Positions 38,173-46,813 of a stretch of DNA of 64,000 bases are shown here, one piece after another (within the stretch, counting starts at the first letter, position 1; every line of letters begins with the position of its first letter). The position numbers were made by a program, and so were the translations under genes. The notes beneath the pieces were generated by a model. The model did no database searches. It was given only the letters and a program-made list of their open reading frames with translations, and had not been told where the DNA came from. Source of the stretch: Streptomyces venezuelae (lineage in GTDB: Bacteria > Actinomycetota > Actinomycetes > Streptomycetales > Streptomycetaceae); NCBI RefSeq assembly GCF_008642335.1, contig NZ_CP029191.1, positions 1,984,001 through 2,048,000 on the forward strand, written 5' to 3'.

Positions 38173-40595
38173 GCGGAGGCGCGCGGCTCGCGGTCTGCGC
38201 CACGGCGGCCACGCTGATGGCGTCGGGCTCGCTGTTGCCGCTCGTCGATCCGGCGACGTGGTTCCTGCAGGCGATCGTCCTGCTCGTGCTGCAGAGCGGG
38301 GTGGGCGCACTGGCCCGGCGGGTGCCGCTGGCCAGGCCCCTCACCGTGGCGGTGCAGGCGCTGGTGTCGCTGCTCCTGCTGACGCTGGTGTTCGCCCGGG
38401 AACAGGCGCCGGCGGGGATCGTGCCGGGACCGGACGTGTTCCGCCGGTTCGGCCTGCTCCTGGAGGCGGGCGGCAACGACGTCAGTCAGTACATGATCCC
38501 GGCGCCCCTCAGCGACGGCATCCGGCTGATGCTGGTCGGCGGCGTGCTGGTGATCGGCCTCGCGGTGGACGCGCTCGCGGTGACCTTCCGTACGGCGGCG
38601 CCCGCGGGACTTCCGCTGCTCGCCCTGTACTCGGTCGCGGCGGGGCTCTCCGACGGCGGCGCCGGATGGCTGTGGTTCCTGCTGGCCGCCGCCGGATATC
38701 TGCTGCTGCTCCTGGCCGAGGGCCGGGACCGGCTCTCGCAGTGGGGCCGTGTCTTCGGTGGCGCGGCGCGCGCGCCGGGGCGGGTCAGCGGCGGCCTGGA
38801 GAGCAACGGCGGGGCGCTCGCCCCGGTCCGCACGGGGCGCCGCATCGGGGCGGTCGCCCTGGGCATCGCCCTGGTGGTGCCGCTCGCGCTGCCCGCCCTC
38901 GACGGCGGCCTGCTGGACGGCTCCGGCGGTGCGGGCGGCGACGGTTCGGGCGGCGGCGGGACGATCTCGGCGGTCAATCCGCTGGTCGCCCTCCAGGACA
39001 GCCTGAACCAGCCGGAGGACCGCGAGGTCCTGTCGTACCGCACGAACGCGGAGACGACCGACGAGATGTATCTGCGGATCGTCTCGCTCGACCAGTTCGA
39101 CGGCACGACGTGGAAGACCACCGTCCGGCGCATCCAGGACGTGCCGTCGCCACTGGAGAACCCCCAGGGCCTGCGGCCCGACGTGCGCAGGACCGAGATC
39201 CAGACGAACATCGCGGCCGCCGACAGCTACGCGCAGAACTGGCTGCCGATGCCGTTCCCGGCGAGCCAGGTGGAGATCGACGGCCGCTGGCGGTACGAGC
39301 CGGTGGGCCGCGCCCTCGTCGGCGACCGGGGCCAGACCACGCGGGGCGCGCAGTACAAGGTGAAGAGCCTGGTCGTGGAGCCCACGGCCGAGCAGCTCGC
39401 GGCCGCGCCCGAGCCGCCCGACGATCTGCGGCGCGAGTTCACGAAGGTGCCGGACTCGCTGCCCCAGCTGGTCGCGGACCGGGCCCGGCAGGTCACCAAG
39501 GGTGCCGGGAACCCGTACGAGCAGGCGGTCAAGCTCCAGGACTACTTCGCCTCGGACGGCGGGTTCACGTACAACACGCAGGTGCGTGCGGGCAGCGGCC
39601 CCTCGGCGATCGAGCGGTTCCTGAAGCAGAAGGAGGGCTTCTGCGTCCACTTCTCGTTCGCGATGGCCTCCATGGCGCGGACGCTGGGGATACCGGCCCG
39701 GGTCGCGGTGGGCTTCACCCCGGGCACGGCCCAGGGGGACGGTTCGATGTCGGTGGGGCTGCGGGACGCGCACGCCTGGCCGGAGCTGTACTTCGAAGGC
39801 GTGGGCTGGACCCGTTTCGAGCCGACGCCGAGCCGCGGCACGGTGCCGGACTACACCCGCGCGGACGTCCCGTCCGGGGACACGGACGACCCGGACACCC
39901 CGGAGCCTTCCACCTCCTCCGAGCCCTCCACGGCGCCGTCCGCCTCGGACACCTGCCCGCCCGACCAGAAGAAGCAGGGCGGCTGCGCGAGCATCGCGCC
40001 GGCGATCGCGACCGGGTCCGGCGGCGACGGACCGCCCGTCGCGATGATCGTGGGCGTTTCCCTGGCGGCGCTGCTCGTCCTCGCGCTGCCTCTGCTGCCG
40101 CTGCTCTGGCGGACCAGGGCCCGCGCCGTGCGTCTGGGATCCGGGGGGCGCACCCCGGCGGACGCGGCGGCGCGGACGCTGGCCGCCTGGCTGGAAGTGA
40201 CCGACACGGCCTGGGACCACGGCATTGCGCCGGACGAGTCACAGACCCCGCGCAAGGCCGCCGCGCGAATCGTCCGCGCGGGGCAGCTGACCAGCGGTCC
40301 CGCGGAGGCCGTCCACCGGCTGGCGGCCGCGGTGGAGCAGGTGCTGTACGCCCCGCATCCGCAGCCCGCGGCGGGTCTCGCCGAGGATGTCCGGCGCGTC
40401 CAGGACGGCCTGAACGCTTCGGTGGGCCGGCTGACGCGACTGCGGGTGACGCTCGCGCCGCGTTCGGCCGCCCGGGTGGTGTGGGCGGTCTCGGACCGGT
40501 GGACGGCGTTCGGGGAGCGCTGGCGGGACCGGGCAGCCAAGCGGTGGTCGGTGCTCGCGCGGAAGCTGCCGCGGCGGGCCGGCCAGGAGGGCTGA
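38169..40595 (+). CDS. Transglutaminase-like membrane protein (DUF3488/DUF4129 type)
   Basis: An 808-residue protein with six to seven N-terminal membrane helices (about 1-270), a large extracytoplasmic region with the transglutaminase core, one more membrane helix (about 622-645) and a cytoplasmic DUF4129-type C-terminus. The catalytic triad is visible: Cys492 in KEGFCVHFSFAMASMARTLGIPARV, His535 in RDAHAWPEL and Glu551 in TRFEPTPSRG. A Ser/Thr/Pro-rich stretch (PEPSTSSEPSTAPS) follows. It could cross-link or cleave envelope proteins. The ATG at 38169 overlaps the DUF58 stop (ATGA). Two large hairpins follow. Confidence 0.9.
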   Translation: MSGGARLAVCATAATLMASGSLLPLVDPATWFLQAIVLLVLQSGVGALARRVPLARPLTVAVQALVSLLLLTLVFAREQAPAGIVPGPDVFRRFGLLLEAGGNDVSQYMIPAPLSDGIRLMLVGGVLVIGLAVDALAVTFRTAAPAGLPLLALYSVAAGLSDGGAGWLWFLLAAAGYLLLLLAEGRDRLSQWGRVFGGAARAPGRVSGGLESNGGALAPVRTGRRIGAVALGIALVVPLALPALDGGLLDGSGGAGGDGSGGGGTISAVNPLVALQDSLNQPEDREVLSYRTNAETTDEMYLRIVSLDQFDGTTWKTTVRRIQDVPSPLENPQGLRPDVRRTEIQTNIAAADSYAQNWLPMPFPASQVEIDGRWRYEPVGRALVGDRGQTTRGAQYKVKSLVVEPTAEQLAAAPEPPDDLRREFTKVPDSLPQLVADRARQVTKGAGNPYEQAVKLQDYFASDGGFTYNTQVRAGSGPSAIERFLKQKEGFCVHFSFAMASMARTLGIPARVAVGFTPGTAQGDGSMSVGLRDAHAWPELYFEGVGWTRFEPTPSRGTVPDYTRADVPSGDTDDPDTPEPSTSSEPSTAPSASDTCPPDQKKQGGCASIAPAIATGSGGDGPPVAMIVGVSLAALLVLALPLLPLLWRTRARAVRLGSGGRTPADAAARTLAAWLEVTDTAWDHGIAPDESQTPRKAAARIVRAGQLTSGPAEAVHRLAAAVEQVLYAPHPQPAAGLAEDVRRVQDGLNASVGRLTRLRVTLAPRSAARVVWAVSDRWTAFGERWRDRAAKRWSVLARKLPRRAGQEG

Positions 40596-40627
40596 GGTCC
40601 GGGCCCCGCACGTGCGGGGCCCGGACC
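40596..40627 (+). terminator. Hairpin after transglutaminase operon
   Basis: A perfect 15-bp inverted repeat (40596-40610 with 40613-40627) begins one base after the TGA. The two-base spacing means the tip of the stem must open to form a loop. Confidence 0.75.
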
Positions 40628-40645
40628 CGCACGCCTGAGAGGGCA

Positions 40646-40692
40646 CATGCGAGAGGGGCGGCCACCCGGTGGGTGGCCGCCCCTCTCGCATG
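40646..40692. terminator. Bidirectional 22-bp hairpin terminator
   Basis: A perfect 22-bp stem (40646-40667 with 40671-40692, loop GGT) lies between the convergent transglutaminase and DUF3040 genes and can end both transcripts. It is one of the strongest hairpins in the window. Confidence 0.88.
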
Positions 40693-40727
40693 CCTACGTA
40701 TGTTCGGTCAGTCGTGAGCCGCCGGGC

Positions 40728-41141
40728 TCACTGACCGCCCTGCTGTTCGTCGCGGCGACGCTGCCACCGCTGCTCGATACGGTTCATGACGGAGCGGCGC
40801 TGCCTCGCCTGCCGCGGGGCCGCGGCCCCGCCTGGCGCGGCGGCCGTGCCCGAAGCCTGCTCGCCCGGTTTCGGCGCTTTGCGCCAGCCGGTGACGGCGA
40901 GCACCGCGCAGCCCAGCATGACGAGGAACCCCACCACGCTGATCCAGATCTGCTGGGCGACCATTCCGGACATGAGAAGGGCGATGCCCACAAGGAAGCC
41001 CACGACCGCTTGGTAGACCCGCTTCCGGGTGTACGTGCGCAGCCCGCTTCCCTCAAGCGCTGTCGCGAACTTGGGATCTTCGGCGTACAGCGCTCGCTCC
41101 ATTTGCTCGAGCATGCGCTGCTCGTGCTCCGAGAGCGGCAC
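40728..41141 (-). CDS. DUF3040 domain-containing membrane protein
   Basis: A 137-residue small membrane protein of the actinobacterial DUF3040 family. The N-terminus VPLSEHEQRMLEQMERALYAEDPKFA is the family signature, followed by two membrane helices (about 45-65 and 70-88) and a basic, Arg/Gln-rich tail. The GTG at 41141 has GGAGG five bases upstream. Function unknown; members are common near division and envelope genes. The 275 bases upstream hold only a small hairpin. Confidence 0.88.
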   Translation of the reverse strand: MPLSEHEQRMLEQMERALYAEDPKFATALEGSGLRTYTRKRVYQAVVGFLVGIALLMSGMVAQQIWISVVGFLVMLGCAVLAVTGWRKAPKPGEQASGTAAAPGGAAAPRQARQRRSVMNRIEQRWQRRRDEQQGGQ

Positions 41142-41252
41142 GGAGTCCTCCTCATCGTGCAGTCGCCGGGGCGACCGGGGGTCCCCTTCAGGATAGGCAG
41201 GGAATCGCCCCCGTGAAACCCGCCCCTCTACGCCAACTTCGCCAAACCGGAC

Positions 41253-41278
41253 CTTCACTCCGCTCCGGCTCGCTGAAG
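41253..41278. repeat. Small intergenic hairpin element
   Basis: CTTCA (41253-41257) and TGAAG (41274-41278) flank a GC-rich centre with CTCCGCTCC and GGCTCGC, a form of short hairpin often seen scattered in Streptomyces intergenic DNA. The rest of the 41142-41416 gap shows no gene. Confidence 0.35.
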
Positions 41279-41416
41279 CGTGCATTCCCCAGCGGCCGAA
41301 CCGTCATGCAGAACGGTGTCCCTCGATCATACGGCGCCCGTAGCCCGTTCGGGGGGCCTGTGGCGTACTCCATGTGCGGCTGCGTCCCTGATCAGCGGGC
41401 GAGCCACGGCAGCGGC

Positions 41417-42211
41417 TCAGGCCCCGGACGTCTCCCGCGCCTCACCGAGCACGTGCAGCTGGGTGGCCACGGCGTGGAAGGCGGGCAGCTCGGCCGCGGC
41501 GGCCTCCAGCTGCAGGAGGGCCTCCATGGCCCCCGGCTCGGTGTCCACGAGGACGCCGGGGACCAGGTCGGCGAAGACCCGCACGCCGTGCACCGCGTCG
41601 ACGCGCACGCCCGCGGCCTCGACGAGCGCGGTGAGCTGCTCGGCGGTGAAGCGGCGCGGCACGGGGTCGCCCGCGCCCCAGCGGCCCGCCGGGTCGGCGA
41701 GGGCGGTCTGCGCCTCCTTGAAGTGCCCGGCGAGGGCCCGGGCGAGCACGGCGCCGCCGAGGCCCGCCCCGAGCAGGCTCAGGATGCCGGCGGGGCGCAG
41801 CGCGTCGACGGCGAGCCGCACGCCCTCGGCGGGGTCGTCCACGTACTCCAGGACGCCGTGGCACAGGACCGCGTCGAAGCCGCCCCGCTCGACGACGTCG
41901 AAGAGGCCGAGGATGTCGCCCTGGACGCCGCGGACCCGGTCGGCGACGCCCGCTTCGGCGGCCCTGCGCTCCAGCGCGAACAGCGCGTTCGGGCTGGGGT
42001 CGACGACCGTGACGCGGTGGCCGAGCCGGGCGACGGGCACGGCGAAGTTGCCGCTGCCGCCGCCGGTGTCGAGCACGTCGAGTCCGGTGCGCGACTCCTC
42101 GCCGGTGGCATCCTTGCCGGTGGCCTTGACCCGGCGGTCGAGGGCGTCCTCCAGGACGTCCCAGACCACAGCTGTACGAAGAGAAGCGCGGGGGCGCATC
42201 GGGTCCGACAC
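41417..42211 (-). CDS. Class I SAM-dependent methyltransferase
   Basis: A 264-residue Methyltransf_11/25-type enzyme. The SAM-binding glycine motif is VLDTGGGSGNFAVPVARLG (about residues 46-64), followed by VTVVDPSPNAL and CHGVLEYVDDPAEGVR. The substrate is unknown; there is a partial resemblance to SmtA/CmoM-like tRNA enzymes, which is only suggestive. The GTG at 42211 has GGAG nine bases upstream; an ATG at 42199 is an alternative. It lies 99 bases downstream of the HEPN-like gene and is transcribed in the same direction. Confidence 0.85.
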   Translation of the reverse strand: MSDPMRPRASLRTAVVWDVLEDALDRRVKATGKDATGEESRTGLDVLDTGGGSGNFAVPVARLGHRVTVVDPSPNALFALERRAAEAGVADRVRGVQGDILGLFDVVERGGFDAVLCHGVLEYVDDPAEGVRLAVDALRPAGILSLLGAGLGGAVLARALAGHFKEAQTALADPAGRWGAGDPVPRRFTAEQLTALVEAAGVRVDAVHGVRVFADLVPGVLVDTEPGAMEALLQLEAAAAELPAFHAVATQLHVLGEARETSGA

Positions 42212-42310
42212 GGCAGGTGACTCCTCGGCGCGTGGGGTGCGGATATGTCTCCACCCTATTGCCTGCGCCGAGGTGCCCGGGCCACGTGTCCCACCGTGCG
42301 GACGCGCCGG

Positions 42311-42856
42311 TCAGCCCGCGTCCGGCGGCTCCCGGCCCGCGTCCTGTGACTCCTGCCGGGGCTGGGGCAGCACGGGCTGGAGCACGAGCATCCGCTCGAC
42401 GATGCGCAGGAACATCGCGACGTCGCGCAGCAGGTCGTCGGCGTCGCGCGCGGTGGCGGCGGCCGCTATGCCCGCCTCGGCGCGGGCCCTGCGGGCGGCG
42501 CCCGAGGCGAACAGGGCGCTCCACTCGGTCAGTTCGGGGGCTATCTCGGGGAGGACTTCCCAGGCGCTGCGGATGCGCTGCCTGCGGCGCGCGGTCGTCT
42601 CGGGGCGGCCGCGGGCGGCCAGGACGGCGGCGGCGGTGCGCAGGGCTGCGAGGTGTGCGGTGGCGTAGCGCTCGTGGGGGGCTTCCAGGCGGGCGGCCTC
42701 GTCGAGTCCGGCGCGGGCCTGGGCGAGCAGTTCGAGGGCGGCGGGCGGGGCGGTCGCGCGGCGCAGGACGGGGTGGACATCGCTCGCCGGGCCGGTCAGT
42801 GAGGGAGCAGGGCCGACGGCGCGGTGCCGGCGGGCGGCTGCGGAAGTGCTGGCCAT
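42311..42856 (-). CDS. SAV_6107-like HEPN domain protein
   Basis: A 181-residue mostly helical protein resembling the SAV_6107 family with a HEPN-like fold, found in actinobacteria near this locus. It is rich in Ala and Arg. The core helices (ALELLAQARAGLDEAARLE and HERYATAHLAALRTAAAVLA) are typical, but the classical R-x4-6-H RNase motif of toxic HEPN proteins is not evident, so nuclease activity should not be assumed. The ATG at 42856 has a strong AGGAGG seven bases upstream. It is divergent from the ABC/YhgE module. Confidence 0.65.
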   Translation of the reverse strand: MASTSAAARRHRAVGPAPSLTGPASDVHPVLRRATAPPAALELLAQARAGLDEAARLEAPHERYATAHLAALRTAAAVLAARGRPETTARRRQRIRSAWEVLPEIAPELTEWSALFASGAARRARAEAGIAAAATARDADDLLRDVAMFLRIVERMLVLQPVLPQPRQESQDAGREPPDAG

Positions 42857-42945
42857 GACGAACCTCCTGTCGTCGTGTGACGGCGCAGTGGCCGTATGTG
42901 CCCATCGTGGAGTACGCCACTGACAATCGGCTCTGACCTGGGGCT

Positions 42946-42975
42946 TTGCCTCGATCGCGGGTTCGGGCTTACTTT
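42946..42975 (+). promoter_or_regulatory. Promoter of the ABC ATPase / YhgE module
   Basis: TTGCCT (42946-42951) and TACTTT (42970-42975) are 18 bases apart. The predicted start, near 42982, lies inside the palindrome that follows, which begins at 42972 and overlaps the -10. Confidence 0.55.
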
Positions 42976-42999
42976 TGTACTGACCAGTCAGTTCAAAAG
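42972..42999. promoter_or_regulatory. 28-bp palindromic operator, probably bound by the local TetR protein
   Basis: Two 13-base arms meet at a central CA: the left arm is CTTTTG, T, ACTGAC and the right arm is GTCAGT, T, CAAAAG. Twelve of 13 positions pair; only T42978/T42993 mismatch. It overlaps the predicted -10 and start site of the ABC/YhgE module, the normal layout for TetR repression. The TetR gene of the same module is the likely binder. Confidence 0.72.
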
Positions 43000-43054
43000 G
43001 CCGGTGTGGCGCTGTGCGGTGCGCCCCGGTGCGACGAAGGGGCAGGGGGGGACT

Positions 43055-43864
43055 GTGGACGGTCCGACCGACGGCGCGCGCGGAGCCGCCGTCACCGCAG
43101 AGGGCTTCGGGCTCGAGGGCCCGCGCGGCTGGGCGTTCCGCGGCATCGGGTTCCGTGCGGAGTCCGGGTCGCTGATCGCGGTGGAGGGCCCTTCGGGGTC
43201 GGGCCGCACCTGTCTTCTGCTCGCGTTGACCGGGCGTATGCGTGCCACCGAGGGCCAGGCGTCCGTGGGCCGCTTCCGGCTGCCGAAGCAGCTGGCCGCG
43301 GTGCGCGGCATCAGCGGGCTCGGGCCCGTGCCCGGCGTCACCGACCTCGATCCGGCCCTGACCGTCGCCGAGCACCTGCACGAACGCGCACTCCTGCAGC
43401 GGCGGTTCGGGGGCTCGCTGCGCGGGCTGCTGCGGCCGCGCAGCGAGCGGCGGAACGAGACGCGGCTGCGCGTCGAGGCCGCGCTGGCCGCCGCCGGGCT
43501 CGACATGGAGGCGCTGCCCAAGGGGCGCAGGACCGCCGTGCGCGACCTGGAGAGGCTCGAAGTGCTGCGGCTCTCCGTGGCGCTGGCCCTGATCGGCCGC
43601 CCGCGCGTGCTGGGCGTCGACGACACCGACCTGAAGCTCTCCGACGCCGAACGGGCCGAGGCCTGGGCGATGCTGACGTCCCTCACGGAGCAGGGCATGA
43701 CCGTCGTGGCGGTGTGCAGCGAGGCGCCCGAGGGTGCGGTCGTGGTCCGCACCGGCGCCCGTCCCGAAGAGGCTCCGCACATCGCGGCCGAACGCCCCGA
43801 CGCCGACAGCACCGACGACGACAAGGAGACGGCGGATGCGCTCGCCGAAGCTCGCCGCGCTTGA
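43055..43864 (+). CDS. Degenerate ABC transporter ATP-binding protein
   Basis: A 269-residue ABC-type ATPase domain with altered catalytic motifs. Walker A reads GPSGSGRT with Arg51 where the invariant Lys should be; the signature LSGGQ is not recognisable (the position reads RDLERLEVLRLSVAL); Walker B is weak (PRVLGVDDTD, without the catalytic Glu). It probably binds ATP poorly or not at all, or acts as a structural partner. The GTG at 43055 has GGGGGGA upstream. It overlaps the YhgE/Pip gene by 29 bases, so the pair likely forms a complex. A palindromic operator sits 55 bases upstream. Confidence 0.8.
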   Translation: MDGPTDGARGAAVTAEGFGLEGPRGWAFRGIGFRAESGSLIAVEGPSGSGRTCLLLALTGRMRATEGQASVGRFRLPKQLAAVRGISGLGPVPGVTDLDPALTVAEHLHERALLQRRFGGSLRGLLRPRSERRNETRLRVEAALAAAGLDMEALPKGRRTAVRDLERLEVLRLSVALALIGRPRVLGVDDTDLKLSDAERAEAWAMLTSLTEQGMTVVAVCSEAPEGAVVVRTGARPEEAPHIAAERPDADSTDDDKETADALAEARRA

Positions 43865-45920
43865 GCTCAGGCGCTTCGGCAGGGGGAAGCTGCCGCGCGC
43901 CGCGCTGGTCGCGCTCCTGCTGCTGCCACTGCTGTACGGCGCCCTGTACCTGTGGTCCTTCTGGGACCCCTACGGCCGCCTCGACCGCATCCCCGTGGCC
44001 CTCGTCAACGACGACAAGGGAGCCACCGCGCAGGGCAAGAAGCTCGCGGCGGGCGACAACATCGTCGAGGGGCTGCACGACAGCAAGACCTTCGAGTGGC
44101 ACGAGGTGACCGACGCCGAGGCCCGCGAGGGCGTCGAGAACGGCACGTACTACCTGTCCCTGACGATGCCCGCGGACTTCAGCAAGCGCATCGCGTCGAG
44201 TTCGGGGGACTCCCCGGAGACAGGCGCCCTGCGCGTCCGTACGAACGACGCCAACAACTACATCGTCGGGCAGATCTCGCGGACGGTCTTCTCCGAGGTG
44301 CGCTCCGCCGCGTCCACCAAGGCGTCGCGCTCGTTCCTCGACAAGATCTTCATCTCGTTCTCCGACATCCACGGGGCGACGCAGAAGGCCGCCGACGGCG
44401 CCGACAAGCTGGACACCGGCATCGGCAAGGCGAAGAAGGGCTCCAAGGACCTCGCGAACGGCCTCGGGGACGCCAAGGACGGCAGCGGCGAGCTGGCGGG
44501 CGGCATCGAGAAGCTCGACAAGGGCGCGGGCAGGCTCCAGACCGGTTCGAAGAAGGTCGCCGACGGTACGCAGAAGCTGGCCGACAAGGTCAATGGCACG
44601 GCGGACCAGGTGCGGCCCTTCCTGAAGGACAACGGCAAGACGATCGGGGACACGGCACAGCTCCTCGCCGACTCCTCCAAGGCGATGCGCCACAACCTGT
44701 CCACCTGGGTCAAGCTGGCGCCCGCGGCGGCCGAGGGCGCCAGGGACGGCTCCCGGATCATCGGCGACTTCTACCGCGAGCGGTGCGAGAAGGCCCCCGT
44801 CCCCGACCCCCACTGCGCACGGTTCAAGAAGGCGAAGACGGCCGCCGAGAACGTGTCGACCATCGCGGACGACATGAACACCGTGATCAAGGACCAGAAC
44901 GGCGACGTCAAGAAGCTCGACAAGCACCTGGCCACCCTGCAGAAGAAGTCCCAGGCGCTCGCCGACCGCGCCCCGCACCTCGACGAGGACCTGAACACCG
45001 CCGTCACCCAGATCAACGACCTCAACAAGGGCGCGGGCGAGGTCGCCAAGGGCGCCAAGAAGATCCACATGGGCCTCGGCACCGCGCGGACCGGCGCCAC
45101 CGACCTCGACGAGAGCATCGGCAAGCTGGAGACCGGCGCCGACGACCTCAAGGGCGGCATGTTCAAGCTGGCCGACGGCTCGTCGAAGCTGTCCGGCGGG
45201 CTGCACGACGGCGTCAAGAAGATCCCGGACTACGACAAGAAGGACCGTGACGAGCGCACCGGCGTCATGTCCGACCCCGTGCAGCTGGCCTCCCAGTCCC
45301 TGCACAAGGCGCCCAACTACGGCACCGGTTTCGCCCCCTACTTCATCCCGCTGTCCCTGTGGGTCGGCGCGATGGTGGCGTACATGTTGATCCAGCCGCT
45401 CAACCGGCGCGCGCTCGCCGCGGGCGCCTCCGCGTGGCGCATCGCGCTCGCGGGGTGGCTTCCGGTGGCCGCCCTCGGCGTGCTGCAGACCGCGGCGCTG
45501 CTCTCCGTACTGCACTGGGGCATCGGTCTGCAGATGGAGCGGGCCGCTGGGACGGTGGGCTTCCTGTTCCTGGTGACGGCGTGCTTCGCGGCGATCGTGC
45601 AGTGGCTCAACGCCCGCTTCGGAGCGGCCGGACGGATCCTCGTCCTCGCCGCGCTGATGCTGCAGCTGACGTCGGCGGGCGGCACGTACCCCGTTCAGAC
45701 GAGTCCCGGCTTCTTCAGCGCGATCCACCCCTTCCTGCCGATGAGTTACGTCGTCGAGGCGCTCCGGAGACTCATCACGGGCGGCGGTCTCGGTCCCGTC
45801 TGGCAGGGCTGCGCGGTCCTGACGGCCTTCACCCTGGGCGCCCTCGCCCTCACCGCGCTCTCCGCGCGCCGCAAGCAGGTGTGGACCCTCGACCGGCTGC
45901 ACCCGGAGCTGACGCTGTGA
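43836..45920 (+). CDS. YhgE/Pip domain-containing ABC-2-like membrane protein
   Basis: A 694-residue membrane protein of the YhgE/Pip family. One membrane helix near residues 18-40 (ALVALLLLPLLYGALYLWS) is followed by the family motif PVALVNDDKGA. A long extracytoplasmic region follows with repeated Leu/Gly-spaced heptads (KLDTGIGKAKKGSKDLANGLGDAK style), and five helices end the protein (about 505-690). The relatives include phage-receptor Pip of Lactococcus and type VII-like EsaA stalk proteins, and ABC-2 permeases share the fold of the C-terminus. The ATG at 43836 has AAGGAG ten bases upstream. The TetR gene follows closely. Confidence 0.9.
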   Translation: MRSPKLAALELRRFGRGKLPRAALVALLLLPLLYGALYLWSFWDPYGRLDRIPVALVNDDKGATAQGKKLAAGDNIVEGLHDSKTFEWHEVTDAEAREGVENGTYYLSLTMPADFSKRIASSSGDSPETGALRVRTNDANNYIVGQISRTVFSEVRSAASTKASRSFLDKIFISFSDIHGATQKAADGADKLDTGIGKAKKGSKDLANGLGDAKDGSGELAGGIEKLDKGAGRLQTGSKKVADGTQKLADKVNGTADQVRPFLKDNGKTIGDTAQLLADSSKAMRHNLSTWVKLAPAAAEGARDGSRIIGDFYRERCEKAPVPDPHCARFKKAKTAAENVSTIADDMNTVIKDQNGDVKKLDKHLATLQKKSQALADRAPHLDEDLNTAVTQINDLNKGAGEVAKGAKKIHMGLGTARTGATDLDESIGKLETGADDLKGGMFKLADGSSKLSGGLHDGVKKIPDYDKKDRDERTGVMSDPVQLASQSLHKAPNYGTGFAPYFIPLSLWVGAMVAYMLIQPLNRRALAAGASAWRIALAGWLPVAALGVLQTAALLSVLHWGIGLQMERAAGTVGFLFLVTACFAAIVQWLNARFGAAGRILVLAALMLQLTSAGGTYPVQTSPGFFSAIHPFLPMSYVVEALRRLITGGGLGPVWQGCAVLTAFTLGALALTALSARRKQVWTLDRLHPELTL

Positions 45921-45985
45921 GCGGGGCCCACTCCGTACGCACGGCGGGACCGGACGGCCCGGCACGACCTGTGAGAATCAGGACC

Positions 45986-46606
45986 ATGGACAGCAGTACA
46001 GGCAGCACCCGCCGCGAGGCCACCCGGCAGAAGCTCTACGAGGCCGCCGTCACCCTCATCGCGGAACAGGGCTTCTCGGCCACGACGGTCGATGAGATCG
46101 CGGAGCGGGCCGGAGTCGCGAAGGGCACCGTCTACTACAACTTCGCGAGCAAATCGGTCCTCTTCGAAGAGCTGCTGCGGCACGGTGTCGGCCTGCTGAC
46201 CGCCTCCCTGAAGGAGGCCTCGGAGGGGGCGGCGAGGAACGGCGGCGGCGCGGTCGACGCCCTCGACGCGATGATCAGGGCCGGCCTGGTCTTCATCAAC
46301 CGCTACCCGGCCTTCACCCAGCTCTACGTGGCCGAGCTGTGGCGGACCAACCGTGCCTGGCAGTCCACGCTGCTCGTGGTCAGGCAGCAGGCCGTCGCGG
46401 TGGTCGAGGACGTACTGAGGACGGGTGTGGAGAGCGGTGAGCTCAGCGACGAGATCGACATCCCGCTGACGGCCGCCGCGCTCGTCGGCATGGTGCTGGT
46501 CGCCGCGCTGGACTGGCAGGCCTTCCAGCCGGAGCGCTCGCTCGACGACGTGCACGCGGCGCTGTCCCGGCTGCTGCAGGGCCGGGTGAGCGGCACGCGC
46601 GCGTAG
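45986..46606 (+). CDS. TetR family transcriptional regulator
   Basis: A 206-residue TetR repressor. The helix-turn-helix is textbook: RQKLYEAAVTLIAEQGFSATTVDEIAERAGVAKGTVYYNFASKSVLFEEL (about residues 12-62, quoted in fragments). The C-terminal ligand/dimer domain is TetR_C-like and hydrophobic. The ATG at 45986 has only a weak GGA; a GAGAAT hexamer seven bases upstream could make it leaderless. A GTG at 45971 is an alternative. It lies 65 bases after the YhgE/Pip gene, and its likely target is the palindrome ahead of the ABC gene. Confidence 0.9.
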   Translation: MDSSTGSTRREATRQKLYEAAVTLIAEQGFSATTVDEIAERAGVAKGTVYYNFASKSVLFEELLRHGVGLLTASLKEASEGAARNGGGAVDALDAMIRAGLVFINRYPAFTQLYVAELWRTNRAWQSTLLVVRQQAVAVVEDVLRTGVESGELSDEIDIPLTAAALVGMVLVAALDWQAFQPERSLDDVHAALSRLLQGRVSGTRA

Positions 46607-46636
46607 ACCTGCTTCTTCGATCTCTCCAGGACGGCC

Positions 46637-46692
46637 AAGGGCGCGGTGCCGTTCCGCCGCCCCGTGTCGGCGGTACCGGCGACCGCGCCCTT
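46637..46692 (+). terminator. Terminator hairpin after the TetR gene
   Basis: AAGGGCGCGGT (46637-46647) pairs with ACCGCGCCCTT (46682-46692); the interior folds further through GCCG/CGGC and CGCCG/CGGCG. It lies 30 bases after the TetR stop and ends the module. Confidence 0.75.
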
Positions 46693-46813
46693 CTCCGTGC
46701 CCCACACTCTTCCGTCTCCGCAGGTGGGGGCCCATCCGTGCGGGTACTCATCTCACGCACTAGGTACGGATACTCAGTCGTCCGTGTTCATCCCCAGGCC
46801 GATACGTTCACAA

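Noticed and set aside
42311..42856. The HEPN-like protein as a toxin of a toxin-antitoxin or abortive-infection system.
   Set aside because: No RNase motif and no partner nucleotidyltransferase or antitoxin gene adjacent; neighbours are a methyltransferase and a divergent transporter-like module.
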